Counted from the stretch's first letter, positions 35,978 to 45,520 are shown. The stretch is 47,471 nucleotides of DNA from Polyangiaceae bacterium (GCA_016933275.1 JAFGBI010000047.1:1-47471), one strand, 5' to 3'. The notes: generated by a model not told the origin, from the letters alone. Program-made: numbers and translations.

Positions 35978-38416
35978 TCATTCCTTCGGGCCTTGGTCGT
36001 ATCCGCGCGGGCGGTACTTGGCCGGCACTCCCCCGTGCTCCTTGCCGTTGTACACCACCTCGCTGCCGAGCCAGGCTAGCCAGCTCCCTTGGTGCTCCTT
36101 CTTGGCGCCGAGAGCGAGGATATCGTCGCGCCGTCGCTCGATCGCACCGTGGTCCCAAAGGCACTGGTAACCGAGGGCGATCAGGTTCGAGTCGTTGTTG
36201 GCGAGCTCGAAGCCGCGGACGTAATGCGGCCAGGCCTCGTCGGTGCGGTCGAGTCGACAGAGGGTGTCCCCGAGATAGACATGGGCCATCGCCCACTTGG
36301 GTGCGAGCTCGATCGCGCGCTGATTCGCCACCAGCCGCTCCTCGAGCTGTCCGCGAGCCCCGACCATCACCGAGTAGTTGAGGTGGGCCTTGGCGCTGTT
36401 CGGGGACGCCCACTTCGTCGCGCGCCAGAAGACGAGATCGTTGGTGTAGTGGAGCGCGTGCACGCGTGCAGCGAGCACCTGTACGCCGAAGAAACCAACG
36501 GCAAGGTAGAGTCCGAGGCGACGCCACCGGAGCCGCTCGACGAGTGCGGCGAGGGCAAGACCGAGGATCATCGCCGTCCCGATCGCGGGCAGGTACCAGA
36601 ACCGCTCTGCACGAACCGTAGGCAATATGACCGGGATGTTCGAGTGAGGGAAATACGCGACAGGAAACCAGACGAGGCCGATCGCGATGAGGGAGAGCGA
36701 GGTGATGACCCACCACCTATCGGGCGCTGGTGATGGTGGCAGCGCGGCGACCCCGCTGGCAGGGAACGAACCGAGCTCGGGCTCGGACACCGCGACCGGC
36801 ACCGCGAACGCAGCGGGCGGGACGGGCTCGGGTGCCAATTCGACCTCCAGCTCGAGCGCGGACGCCGACGCCGGCTCGGACACCGCGACCGGCACCGCGA
36901 ACGCAGCGGGCGGCGCGGGCTCGGGTGCGGATTCGACCTCGGGCTCGAGCGCAGACGCCAACGCCGGCTCGGATGCCGCGACCGGCACCGTGGGCGCAAC
37001 GAACGGCACAGCCTCGAGCGCGGGCTGCGGCTCGGGCGCGTACGGCAGGGCAACGGTGTCGCCGCGCAGCAACGACTCGTGACGGTTGAGGACCTCCGCG
37101 CGCGCCGCATCCGATTTCGCGGCCTCCCATTCGCGAGCGAATCGGTCGCCTTCCGCGCGGAGCGCCCGCGTGAAGGCGTCGATCTCGCGCCACGTCCGCC
37201 GATCGCGTAGCCAGAGGAGCCTCATAGCGGCGAAGACCCCCACGAGTGGAGCGCCGACCAACCACAAGGCGCCGAGTACGCTCTCTGGAAAGACGAGCGT
37301 GGTAGGGGCAGGCTCTTGGGGGAACGAGTAATCACCGCTGAGCCGCCAGGGCAGGAGGATTTGGCCCACGCCACGGCTGAAGACGCGGAGGGCCCCCGCG
37401 ACCCGGTGCGGGAAATCCGCATCGATGAGCGGATTGTTGATCGGGTCGGCGGGCAGACGAGGCTGGCGAAACCAGTCGAGGAACGCGTAGAACGTCCGAA
37501 CCAGCACCGACGTGCCGTCAGGAACCGAGGTGGGCGTCTCCGGCTCGAGCTCGGCGAAGAAGTAACGGCGGCGGATCTCCGTATAGAGAACCAGGGCCGC
37601 CACGGCCCCAATCAGGGCGAGCCACGGGCGAACGAAGCGGAGCGGACGGCCTGGGTGGAGCGCCGGGGCAGCGACGAACGCTACCCAGGGGAGAAGCGGC
37701 ACCACCACGAGGCAGCTCTCCTTGCTCAAGAGGCCGAAGAGCGACGCCGCCATGACCGCGATCGGCATCGACCACCAGGGTCCCCGGAGCGCGTGGAGGG
37801 CAAGGCACACCCCGAAACCGCCGAGGACGTCGGCGATCCCGACCACACCGGTCACCGCCTCGGTGAGAACGGCCGAGCAGAGGAACGTGCCGCCGACCAA
37901 CCAGGCGAGGCCACGGCGCCGGGTGAGGACGAACGCGAAGGAAGCGAGAAGCGACGCATTGACCGCGTGGAGAACGACGTTGACCCAGTGGTGGAGCCAA
38001 GGCAGAGTGCTGAGTCGCCAGAGTCCGCGCCAGATGAGGTTCGGTATGGGCCGGTAGGAACCGATGCTCCGCGTCGGAGGAAGCCCCCAGAAGTCCTTTT
38101 GGAAGGCCTCGGCAAGCGAGGCGAGGAAGCCCAAGCTGCGGTCATTGACATAGGGGTTGGCGAGCAGCGCCTCCTGCTCATCGAAGATGTAGTTCGAGCC
38201 GGGGTTCCTTACGAAAATCAGGGCCGCGAGGACCAGCGCTGGCGTCACCGCAACCCAGAAAGTCGGGTCCTGCTCCACGAAGTACGCGCGCACGAAGCCG
38301 CCCGCTCGCTGCCCTCCGGCGGTGAGCGCCTCCCGTAGGCGACGCCAGCGCTTCGGGCGCAACACGACCGTCTGGGCCCGAGACTCCGGGGTTCGCGCGA
38401 CGCTTTCGTCGGTCAT
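35978..38416 (-). CDS. TMTC-like polytopic membrane protein with C-terminal TPRs
   Basis: 812 aa. About ten or more membrane segments in two blocks, residues 50-400 and 565-680. Early luminal residues such as FDEQEALLANPYVN and SYRPIPNLIW and the later YFPHSNIPVILPTVRAERFWYLPAIG block match the GT-C type, DUF1736/TMTC-like proteins. TPR repeats follow at about 695-790 (AKAHLNYSVMVGARG; WAMAHVYLGDTLCRLDRTDEAWPHY). Between the membrane blocks is a Pro/Ala/Glu-rich cytoplasmic or periplasmic loop with a 31-residue tandem duplication. Eukaryotic relatives O-mannosylate proteins; bacterial substrates are unknown. Monocistronic, and divergent from the pseudokinase gene. Confidence 0.8.
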   Translation of the reverse strand: MTDESVARTPESRAQTVVLRPKRWRRLREALTAGGQRAGGFVRAYFVEQDPTFWVAVTPALVLAALIFVRNPGSNYIFDEQEALLANPYVNDRSLGFLASLAEAFQKDFWGLPPTRSIGSYRPIPNLIWRGLWRLSTLPWLHHWVNVVLHAVNASLLASFAFVLTRRRGLAWLVGGTFLCSAVLTEAVTGVVGIADVLGGFGVCLALHALRGPWWSMPIAVMAASLFGLLSKESCLVVVPLLPWVAFVAAPALHPGRPLRFVRPWLALIGAVAALVLYTEIRRRYFFAELEPETPTSVPDGTSVLVRTFYAFLDWFRQPRLPADPINNPLIDADFPHRVAGALRVFSRGVGQILLPWRLSGDYSFPQEPAPTTLVFPESVLGALWLVGAPLVGVFAAMRLLWLRDRRTWREIDAFTRALRAEGDRFAREWEAAKSDAARAEVLNRHESLLRGDTVALPYAPEPQPALEAVPFVAPTVPVAASEPALASALEPEVESAPEPAPPAAFAVPVAVSEPASASALELEVELAPEPVPPAAFAVPVAVSEPELGSFPASGVAALPPSPAPDRWWVITSLSLIAIGLVWFPVAYFPHSNIPVILPTVRAERFWYLPAIGTAMILGLALAALVERLRWRRLGLYLAVGFFGVQVLAARVHALHYTNDLVFWRATKWASPNSAKAHLNYSVMVGARGQLEERLVANQRAIELAPKWAMAHVYLGDTLCRLDRTDEAWPHYVRGFELANNDSNLIALGYQCLWDHGAIERRRDDILALGAKKEHQGSWLAWLGSEVVYNGKEHGGVPAKYRPRGYDQGPKE
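36781..36990 (-). repeat. 93-bp in-frame tandem repeat in the TMTC-like gene
   Basis: gctcgga-starting units begin at 36781, 36874 and 36967 (93-bp period). The first two are nearly identical and the third is partial and diverged. They encode a 31-residue Pro/Ala/Val/Glu-rich loop unit. Confidence 0.85.
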
Positions 38417-38574
38417 CGGGAAGGCTTCTCGTGGGGGCCCCCCGTCGGGGAACCGCCGAGTCCTCGGCTCCTACACCGGACATTGAGGGGGCGCCAGTTG
38501 CCGCACCGTCAAATGGACTCGAGGCTCGGATTCTAGTATCCACGCCCTGTCGCCAAGGAAGGCCGACGGAACGA

Positions 38575-39963
38575 GTGACCGCGATTGACCAGGAGCCCAT
38601 CCCCGAATTCGAGGGGTACCAGGCCGTCAAGCGCGTGCGCAGCGGCCCCGTCGCGGATCTGTACGAGGCGCTGCAGCGCCCGCTCGGCCGCCGGGTCCTG
38701 ATCAAGGCGCTGAGCGCCAGCATCCTTCCTTCCTCCCCGTTCGCGGCTACCCTCGAGCGCGAGGCGCGCCTGCTCGCGGAACTCGACCACCCGAGCATCC
38801 TTCATCTGTACGATTTCGTCCGCACGGGTAGCCGTATGTGGCTCGTCCTGGAGCACGTGGACGGCTTCACGCTCGAGGAGGTCATCTCACGCTCCGTCCG
38901 CCTCCCCCCGGCAGCAGCGTGTGCCATCGCCCTCGAGGTCGCGCGGGGCCTCGAGCACGCCCACGGTCATCGGATCGTGCATCGCGATCTCCAGCCGAGG
39001 AACGTTCTCGTCTCGGCCCGCGGCCAGGTCAAGCTCATCGGGTTCGCCGTCGCCGTCGACGAACGGCTCCCCACGGCTCCGGAACTGCTCGATCGCTCCG
39101 CCGCGCTCGGTGGTCCGGCCTACATGTCGCCGGAACAGATCCTGGGCGAGCCCGCCGATCCGAGGAGCGACATCTTCTCGCTCGGGGTGTTGCTCTACGA
39201 GGCGCTCACTGGCCAGGGCCCCTTCACTGGCCCCGATGATCGCACGACGACGCAGCGCATCCGCCACGACGCACCGGCCCCCATCGGTCGAGCGGCGCGG
39301 GGTATCCCAGCGTCGCTCGAGCGCGTCGTGATCCACTGCCTCGAGAAGCTGCCCTCGCACCGCTTCCAGTCCGCCGCCGAGGTCTCGGCGGCGCTCCGTC
39401 GGGTGTTGGAGGAGGTCGGCGCGCGCCACGTTCACGAGACGATCCACGAGGCGCTCCTGGGCGCGAAGATCGTGGGGGGTACGGAGGCGCGGGTCGAAGA
39501 CGCGCCGGTCTCGCTCGTCGCCAAGCCCGGCCGGTCTCTCACGACGGCGACGCTCGGCCTCGTGGTCGCCGCTGCGGTCGCCGTGGGCGGTGGCGCCGCC
39601 ATCGAGTACGGCGCGTCCGACTACACCCCCGCCGCTCGCCCCGGTCAGGCCACGAGGCTCGAGCTCGTGCCCGCTCGCGCCGGCTACCTGCGTGTGCTCG
39701 CCGACCCTTGGGCCCACGTGGTGGTCGATGGCCAGCGCGTGGAAACGACCCCGTTCGCGCACCCGATCCCGCTCACCGCCGGCACGCACCATGTGCGCCT
39801 CGAGCACCCAAACGCCGCCACGGAGCGTCGCACCATCCGCGTCGCTGCCGGCGAAACGGTGACCCTCGACGTCACGATGGCGATCCCAGCCTCGGCGATC
39901 CCATCGGCGCCGCCACCGCCACCACCCTCGGCCTCGGCGAGCGCCGAACCGCCGTCCCCCTGA
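38575..39963 (+). CDS. Ser/Thr pseudokinase with PEGA domain
   Basis: 462 aa. The kinase fold covers residues 13-295: the VAIK lysine is present (K44 in RRVLIK) and APE-like YMSPEQ is intact. However, the Gly loop is degenerate (RVRSGPVADLY), HRDLKPxN is HRDLQPRN (K to Q at 140), and DFG is G156-F157-A158. Loss of the metal-binding Asp predicts no normal catalysis. One membrane segment lies near 335-355 (LGLVVAAAVAVGGGAA), and an exported PEGA domain (about 375-440: GYLRVLADPWAHVVVDGQRV...LTAGTHHVRLEHP) is followed by a Pro/Ser tail. The GTG at 38575 is preferred as start; the frame upstream is unlikely to be protein. Confidence 0.88.
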   Translation: MTAIDQEPIPEFEGYQAVKRVRSGPVADLYEALQRPLGRRVLIKALSASILPSSPFAATLEREARLLAELDHPSILHLYDFVRTGSRMWLVLEHVDGFTLEEVISRSVRLPPAAACAIALEVARGLEHAHGHRIVHRDLQPRNVLVSARGQVKLIGFAVAVDERLPTAPELLDRSAALGGPAYMSPEQILGEPADPRSDIFSLGVLLYEALTGQGPFTGPDDRTTTQRIRHDAPAPIGRAARGIPASLERVVIHCLEKLPSHRFQSAAEVSAALRRVLEEVGARHVHETIHEALLGAKIVGGTEARVEDAPVSLVAKPGRSLTTATLGLVVAAAVAVGGGAAIEYGASDYTPAARPGQATRLELVPARAGYLRVLADPWAHVVVDGQRVETTPFAHPIPLTAGTHHVRLEHPNAATERRTIRVAAGETVTLDVTMAIPASAIPSAPPPPPPSASASAEPPSP

Positions 39964-40385
39964 TCCATTGGGTCTGAGAACCCGCGCGTCACGCTCGGAT
40001 CTTCGACAGCGCGGTAGATCGGCGCCGGCGACGCCCGCCGCTCATCAAGCGGCGAGGAGGGGGAGGCCGCGGGTCGCGGCCGATGCGGGGGAGGGCTCGC
40101 CTCCCCCGCCAAAAAGAAACCTGGCGCCGGCACGAGCCGCCACCGTGCTTGGGTTGCGGGCCTGTCCCGCGGCAGAGCACCGATCAGGTTGCCGACAGCA
40201 ACGGCGCCGCCAAAAACGCGTCCCTGCAGGGCGAGGACGCTTTTCCAGCAGCGCCTTTCGCGATGTCTGCTGCCGGTTCGGTGCTCCAGGTTGTTGATCT
40301 GTCGCAGCAATCAACCTGATTGCTGCTCTAGTCCCACAGCGGTGTGATCCTGACCAGATACGGAGCGCCTCGCACGAGGCTCCCG
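39964..40385. other. Intergenic region with stacked hairpins and an element A copy
   Basis: After the pseudokinase stop are three GC-rich stems: 40036-40054 (cgccgct/agcggcg), about 40065-40081 (ggccgcg/cgcggcc), and 40085-40109 (a 10-bp perfect stem, gcgggggagg/cctcccccgc, loop gctcg, followed by caaaaag). They may end transcription of the pseudokinase gene although no T-tract follows on that strand. Element A copy 2 follows at 40175. There is no gene here. Confidence 0.5.
40175..40286 (-). repeat. Element A, full copy 2
   Basis: 112 bp, inverted relative to copy 1 (13-124). The same ends (gagcaccgatcaggttgcc ... ggttcggtgctc) and the same central stem (ggacgcg/cgcgtcc core) are found. The flanking ttgttgat also matches the copy 1 flank. 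By eye, ends and stem cores are the best conserved parts. Confidence 0.75.
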
Positions 40386-41129
40386 TCACGACCGCGAACG
40401 CCAGAAGCGCGAACGCTCGTCCTGCAGACGCGCGAGGCGTCTCTGCTCCTGCACCAGCGCGCCATAACGTTCGGGCACGCGAGAGTCGTGCGCGAAAGCA
40501 AGCAGCACGCGGAGCGCCGCCTCCGCGTCACAGGTCGCACGATGCGCTTGCTCGAGCGCGATCCCGAGGCGGCCACAGACGTCACCCAACGCGCGACTCC
40601 GTTCGTTCGCCTGGAGCTCTCGCGCCCACACCAGGGGATCGAGCCAATCGACGCCCGCACGCGCCAACGCGGCGTCCGGCACCGACACGCTCAGGCGATC
40701 GAGCTCGCTGCGAAGAAAGCGCCGATCGAATTCGGCGTTGTATGCGAGTGGGATCGCGTCGCCACACACCGCCAGCACCTCGGCAGCCACCGCGGCGAAG
40801 GGTGGCTGGCCAGCAACGGTGTCATCCCCGATCCCGTGAACATCGAAGGCTTCCCGGGGGATCGGGCGCCCCGGGTTCACGAGCCAGCTTCGCGCCTCGA
40901 GGATGGTGCCACCCCGATATTGCACACACGCCACCTCGACGATGCGGTCGGTGTCCGGATCGCGACCAGTGGTCTCCGTGTCGATGGACACGATGGGGAG
41001 GTCGAGCCACCGCCCATCGCTCGAGTGCTCCGCCACCAGCCCCGCGACGTCCACCCGCAGGAGGTGCGCGATCCCGGGGTAGTGGCGTCCGGTCGGGAAG
41101 CACCCACCACCATCGGCGGAGCCCTTCAT
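40386..41129 (-). CDS. DnaQ-like DEDDh 3'-5' exonuclease
   Basis: 247 aa. Exo I is SIDTETTG, Exo II is NAEFDRRF and Exo III is the H-x4-D of HRATCDAEA: the DEDDh set of DNA polymerase III epsilon-type exonucleases. An N-terminal extension of about 45 residues precedes Exo I. It could be the proofreading subunit or a stand-alone exonuclease; a beta-clamp motif cannot be identified with confidence. The ATG at 41129 overlaps the stop of the upstream DsbA-like gene (ATGA), so the two are translationally coupled. Confidence 0.9.
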   Translation of the reverse strand: MKGSADGGGCFPTGRHYPGIAHLLRVDVAGLVAEHSSDGRWLDLPIVSIDTETTGRDPDTDRIVEVACVQYRGGTILEARSWLVNPGRPIPREAFDVHGIGDDTVAGQPPFAAVAAEVLAVCGDAIPLAYNAEFDRRFLRSELDRLSVSVPDAALARAGVDWLDPLVWARELQANERSRALGDVCGRLGIALEQAHRATCDAEAALRVLLAFAHDSRVPERYGALVQEQRRLARLQDERSRFWRSRS

Positions 41130-42091
41130 TCCTTCGACTCCGGGGTTCGGGTCGAGGTCGCTGGCTCGCCGGCGCTTTCCTCGACAGCTTCCGCCGGACG
41201 CGGTCGCGGAGTGACCGAACCTCCCGCGACGATCTCGAGCTCGAGCTCGATCCACCCATCAAGGTCCGTGATGAGGTCGAAGACGGCAAAATCGAAGTAG
41301 CGCCCGTTGACGTGGACGAACGGGGTACCTCTAAGCCCGAGCGCATCGGCCTCACGCATGTCCCGTTCGATCATTGCGCGCGTCTCGGCGCTCGCCATGT
41401 CGGCAGCGAAGCGCGCCATGTCGAGCCCGAGCTCGCGTGCGAGGCGCTCGATCATCACCCCTTCGAGGTCCTCGCGGTGCGCGTACAACGCATCGTGAAG
41501 CTCCCAGAATTTCCCCTGCCGATGAGCGGCAACGGTCGCTCGGGCGGCATCCGTCGCGGCGAGGTGCTGATCCAGCGGGAAGTGCTTGTAGACCACCCGA
41601 ACCTGATCGGGACGGGCCTTGACCTGCGCGTCGAGCAACGACGCGGCCCGGGCGCAGAAGGGACACCCAAAATCCGCCCAGACGACGATCACGACCGCAG
41701 GCCGTGCCGCTCCCTTCCACGGTGCGTCCTTGACGTCGATCGCCCTCACCGCTGACGGATCGAACCGGAGCTTGAACGCAGCCTCGACCTGGGCTCGCGG
41801 CTGTCCGCGCAGGATCTGCTGGCGAAGGAATTCGGCGGCCGGACGACAACTCGCACAGGGAAGCGACTCGGACACGCAACGGGCGATGCTCGCCGCTTGC
41901 CCTAGACAGGGAGCGTCGAGGTCGTTCACCGCGGCCCACCACTCGCTCCGCTCGCGGCTCGTCAGCTCGGAGGTGTCGATGCCCGGCAGGGTACCAGACC
42001 GATCGCCGCCCGATTTCCAACGTGAGCCAACGCCATGCGTGGGGCCACAGGCCACGAGCGCGGAACCGATGAACCACGCGCCCAGGGCCAT
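41126..42091 (-). CDS. DsbA-like thiol oxidoreductase lipoprotein
   Basis: 321 aa from the ATG at 42091. Lipoprotein signal MALGAWFIGSALVAC with the lipid-bearing Cys at 15. The thioredoxin-fold DSBA domain (about 155-300) has the active site C-P-F-C (WADFGCPFCARA), FHYKHFPL-like VVYKHFPLD, and the cis-Pro loop GTPFVHVNGRY. An extra N-terminal domain carries paired cysteines (CLGQAASIARC, CASCRPAAEFL). It is likely exported and anchored in the envelope, forming or reducing disulfides. The signal lacks an N-terminal positive charge, so a start a little further upstream is possible. Divergent from the MinD-like gene. Confidence 0.87.
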   Translation of the reverse strand: MALGAWFIGSALVACGPTHGVGSRWKSGGDRSGTLPGIDTSELTSRERSEWWAAVNDLDAPCLGQAASIARCVSESLPCASCRPAAEFLRQQILRGQPRAQVEAAFKLRFDPSAVRAIDVKDAPWKGAARPAVVIVVWADFGCPFCARAASLLDAQVKARPDQVRVVYKHFPLDQHLAATDAARATVAAHRQGKFWELHDALYAHREDLEGVMIERLARELGLDMARFAADMASAETRAMIERDMREADALGLRGTPFVHVNGRYFDFAVFDLITDLDGWIELELEIVAGGSVTPRPRPAEAVEESAGEPATSTRTPESKE

Positions 42092-42237
42092 GCCCAATCC
42101 CCGTGCACCCCGGTGCGCCAAGCGCCTGACGATCCCGTCACGCCCCGCGCACCCCGACCGTCGAGAACCGCTTGGCCGCATACGGCGCTGCAGGGTAGCG
42201 GTTGGCGGGCCCGCTTGCGACCTGATAGATCGTCGGC

Positions 42238-43821
42238 ATGGTCGATTCCGACCGCGCCGACCCGCGCGGGTCGCTCAGCGGGCCCCCACCCAACGTCCGC
42301 CACGTCATTGCGATCGGCGGCGGACGGGGTGGAGTGGGCAAGAGCGTCCTCGCCACCAACCTGGCCGTGTATCTGGCCCAGCTCGGCCGCACCGTCGTGC
42401 TGGTCGATGCGGATCCAGCAGGCGCGGAACTGCACACGATCCTCGGTGTCGAGGCACCGGGACAGCGGCCGAGCGGAGAGGACGACGACACGAGCGATCT
42501 CGAGGCGGTGCCGACGCCGATCCCAGGGCTACTGCTCCTGCCGCAGCTCTACTCCCAGGGTTCCACGGTGCCGCTCCGTCCCGGACGTCGCCCACGCTGG
42601 GCGCGTGGACTGCGCCAGCTCAACGTGGACTACGTGCTCCTCGACCTCGGGGCGGGGACCGCCCCCGCCACCTTGGATCTCTTCCTCGCGGCCGACCTCG
42701 GCGTTTGCGTCACCACGCCGGAGCCCCCGAGCGTGGAGGTGACGTACCGTTTCGTTCGCGCCCTCTTCCAGCGACGGATGCGAGGAACGCTGATCAAGGA
42801 CCGCTTCAAGATGAGGCTGGTGGAGCGCGCCCTCGGCGAGCTCCACCCGCTGCCGAGTCCCATCGACGTCATCCGCTGCCTCGCAAGATACGATAGCCGG
42901 CTCGGGGAGCTCGCAGTCGACGAACTCGTCAAGCTTCGACCCCGCCTGGTCGTCAACGGCGTGCGCCTCCGAAGCGACACCGAGTTGGGCGCGGCCATGC
43001 ACGACATGGCGGAGCGCTACCTCGGGGTGGACATCGATCACGTCGGCCACATCGAGCAAGACGACGCAGTGTGGCTCAGCGTGGTACGGCGGCGCCCGCT
43101 GCTCATCGACAGTCCCGCCAGCAAGAGCGCGCGCAACATGGAGCGAATCGCGCGCCGCGTGCTCGCTCTCGCGACCGCGCGCGATCAGACCCGTGAGGCC
43201 CGACGCGTCTCGGTAGTACCCACGGCGCCAACCCTCTACGAGCTCCTGTGGACTCACCGCGGAGCGACCGACGAGGAGGTGCGGCGCGCCTACAAGCGCC
43301 AGCGTGACGTCTACCAGCACGAGAGCCTCGCGCTGACTTCCCTGCTCACCGAGGCCCAGCTCCGGACCGAACAGGCGCGGATCGACGAGGCCTACGACAC
43401 GCTGCTCGATCCGGTGCGGCGCCGCGCCTACGATCTCTCCGCGTTCCCGGAGTCGGAGGACGAGCATCCGATGCGTGATGTGAAGGTCGACGCGGCCTTG
43501 GCGGCCGAACGCGCCATGCTCCAGCAGGAGCTCGTGCGCGAGATCAACGCCGAGACGGAATTCACGGGATCGCTACTCGCGAAGGTCCGAGAGTCCCAGG
43601 GAATCGAGATCGAGGACATCTCTCGACACACGAAGATCTCGGCGGCGCACCTGCGCGCGATCGAGGCGGAGGATTTCCGACAACTCCCCGCGTTGGTGTA
43701 CACGCGAGGGTTCGTCCAGCAGATCGCGAAGTACCTCCAGCTCGATCCCTCCCACGTCTCCAGGACGTACCTGAGGCGCATGCGGCAGTGGCGTGCCGCG
43801 ACAGGTGAGCCGAACCCGTGA
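42238..43821 (+). CDS. MinD-like ATPase fused to a J-like domain and RodZ-like HTH
   Basis: 527 aa. Residues 20-310 are a MinD/FlhG-type P-loop ATPase: deviant Walker A GGRGGVGKS (28-36), switch VDADPAGAELHTIL, and DYVLLDLGAG. Residues about 328-400 look like a J domain (LYELLWTHRGATDEEVRRAYKRQ...ARIDEAYDTLLDPVRRRAYD), but HPD is absent (QRDVYQH). Residues 440-515 are a RodZ-type HTH (SLLAKVRESQGIEIEDISRHTKISAAHLRAIEAEDF...VYTRGFVQQIAKYL). No membrane segment is seen. The fusion suggests a cytoplasmic positioning or assembly factor; its partner is unknown. Starts with a GTG/ATG just after the divergent promoter region. Confidence 0.88.
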   Translation: MVDSDRADPRGSLSGPPPNVRHVIAIGGGRGGVGKSVLATNLAVYLAQLGRTVVLVDADPAGAELHTILGVEAPGQRPSGEDDDTSDLEAVPTPIPGLLLLPQLYSQGSTVPLRPGRRPRWARGLRQLNVDYVLLDLGAGTAPATLDLFLAADLGVCVTTPEPPSVEVTYRFVRALFQRRMRGTLIKDRFKMRLVERALGELHPLPSPIDVIRCLARYDSRLGELAVDELVKLRPRLVVNGVRLRSDTELGAAMHDMAERYLGVDIDHVGHIEQDDAVWLSVVRRRPLLIDSPASKSARNMERIARRVLALATARDQTREARRVSVVPTAPTLYELLWTHRGATDEEVRRAYKRQRDVYQHESLALTSLLTEAQLRTEQARIDEAYDTLLDPVRRRAYDLSAFPESEDEHPMRDVKVDAALAAERAMLQQELVREINAETEFTGSLLAKVRESQGIEIEDISRHTKISAAHLRAIEAEDFRQLPALVYTRGFVQQIAKYLQLDPSHVSRTYLRRMRQWRAATGEPNP

Positions 43822-44005
43822 ATCGGACCCATCCACGCCTCCAAATTGGCAAGGACGGGCCGAGATCCGCTCCGCTCCCGGGACCCGCATCGCCACGGGG
43901 CCCGGGTTGGGCAAGGCGCCTGGGTGGCGGCATGGGATGCTGGGAACGTCGAGCCCGCGAAGCGGCCTTCGGCGGCGAGCAGCAGCCAGGAGGTAGAGGG
44001 ATACC

Positions 44006-45469
44006 GTGAATCGCCCGAAGCTCACCTCGGGCCCCGAGTCCGTCGCTGCCTTCCGGTACTCCCCGGACGTGGCGTTCACGGTCACAGTCGTGCTGGTGGC
44101 GCTGCTGCCGCGGCTGTTCGTGGCGATCGCGTGGGCGCACGAGCCCGTGTGGGACGGCCATTACTATGACTTCGGAGCCGAGCGGATCGCCGCGGGGTTC
44201 GGCTACTCCGAGGACGTGATGGTCAATGGGCAACCGGTGTGGAAGCCCTGGTCCCATTACCCGGTTGGCTACAGTGCTTTTCTCGCCGCCGGGTACGCCA
44301 CCTGCGGGCGGCTGGTCGAGTGGCTGTTCGGATCCAGGAGCTACGTGGCGCCGCTCGGCAACGCCCTGATCGGCGCCCTGACGGCCGGCGCGGTCCATCG
44401 ACTGGCCCGCTACTTCATGAACCCGACACGGGCGCGCATCGCGGGGGCGATCACGGCGCTGCACCCAGGGCTCATCGTCTACACGGCCGTCCTCATGAGC
44501 GAGCCGTTGACCGCGTTCCTGCTCGTCACCACCGGGTGGACGGCGGTGGCGTGGCGCGGGAGTGTGCGAGGGGTTCTGTTGGCGGGCGTCATCCTAGGGC
44601 TCGCCACCCTGGTGCGACCGTCTGCGCTCCTGGCCGCACCGCTCCTCGTCGTGACCCAGCCGCGACCCTGGCGCAAAGCCCTCCTCCGGGGCACGGCGGC
44701 AACCATACTCTGCCTCGCCGTCGTTCTCCCTTGGACCGCGAGGAACTGCCGCGTGATGGACGGGTGCGCCCTCGTGTCGACCAATGCGGGGTGGAACCTC
44801 GCCATCGGAGCGCTCTCCGACACCGGGCGATTCGTCGCGCTCCGCGCCAAAGACGGCTGCCCGGTGGTGACGGGCCAGGTGCAGCAGGACCGGTGCTGGG
44901 GCGAGGTGGGACGGCGCGCCATCGCCCGGGACCCCTGGAGCTGGGCGGCGAAGATCCCGCAGAAGCTCGCGCACACGTTCAGCCACGAGTCCTTCGCCAT
45001 CGAGTACCTGCGGGAAGCCGATCCGCACGCATGGCCAGAGGCGCGACGGGTGGCCGGTCGCGACCTCCTGTCGTTCTTCCACCGCCTCCTGCTCGCGACC
45101 GCGGCCCTCGCGGTGGTGGGACGGGTCTGGCGGGACGACGGCTGGGTCCGGATGATGGTGCAGGGGGTACTGCTGGGAGCGTTCGCTGCCCTGGCCCTGT
45201 ATGCCTTTCGGGACGACTACCACCCGTTCCAGTACCTCGCGGTGCTGGCACCGCTCGTTGGTCTTCTGCCGCTCCCAGGTCGCCCCTGGCAGGGCCCGGT
45301 CGGGCGCTACCTGTTCGGGCTCATCCTGGCCGCCGCGGCGACCCACGCCGTATTCTTCGGCGACGACCGGTACCACCTCGTGGTAACCCCGGCATACTGT
45401 ATCCTCGCCGCTGCCGCGCTCCGAAAGTCGTACGATTCGGAGCGCGATGCACGTCTGTCCTGGGAATAG
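44006..45469 (+). CDS. GT-C family (ArnT/PMT-like) membrane glycosyltransferase
   Basis: 487 aa with about ten to twelve membrane segments. The first luminal loop has WAHEPVWDGHYYDFGAERIAAG, the acidic pair expected at the GT-C active site. A later segment reads LHPGLIVYTAVLMSEPLTAFLLV, which is typical of the PMT_2/ArnT group. Such enzymes move a sugar from a polyprenyl-phosphate carrier to a protein, lipid or polysaccharide on the outer face of the inner membrane. The GTG at 44006 follows aggaggtagaggg. Substrate unknown. No polysaccharide cluster surrounds it. Confidence 0.88.
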   Translation: MNRPKLTSGPESVAAFRYSPDVAFTVTVVLVALLPRLFVAIAWAHEPVWDGHYYDFGAERIAAGFGYSEDVMVNGQPVWKPWSHYPVGYSAFLAAGYATCGRLVEWLFGSRSYVAPLGNALIGALTAGAVHRLARYFMNPTRARIAGAITALHPGLIVYTAVLMSEPLTAFLLVTTGWTAVAWRGSVRGVLLAGVILGLATLVRPSALLAAPLLVVTQPRPWRKALLRGTAATILCLAVVLPWTARNCRVMDGCALVSTNAGWNLAIGALSDTGRFVALRAKDGCPVVTGQVQQDRCWGEVGRRAIARDPWSWAAKIPQKLAHTFSHESFAIEYLREADPHAWPEARRVAGRDLLSFFHRLLLATAALAVVGRVWRDDGWVRMMVQGVLLGAFAALALYAFRDDYHPFQYLAVLAPLVGLLPLPGRPWQGPVGRYLFGLILAAAATHAVFFGDDRYHLVVTPAYCILAAAALRKSYDSERDARLSWE

Positions 45470-45520
45470 ACCGGCTCGGCCACGGGTGCCGACCATCCCC
45501 GATGTGGTCGCCACGGAGGA

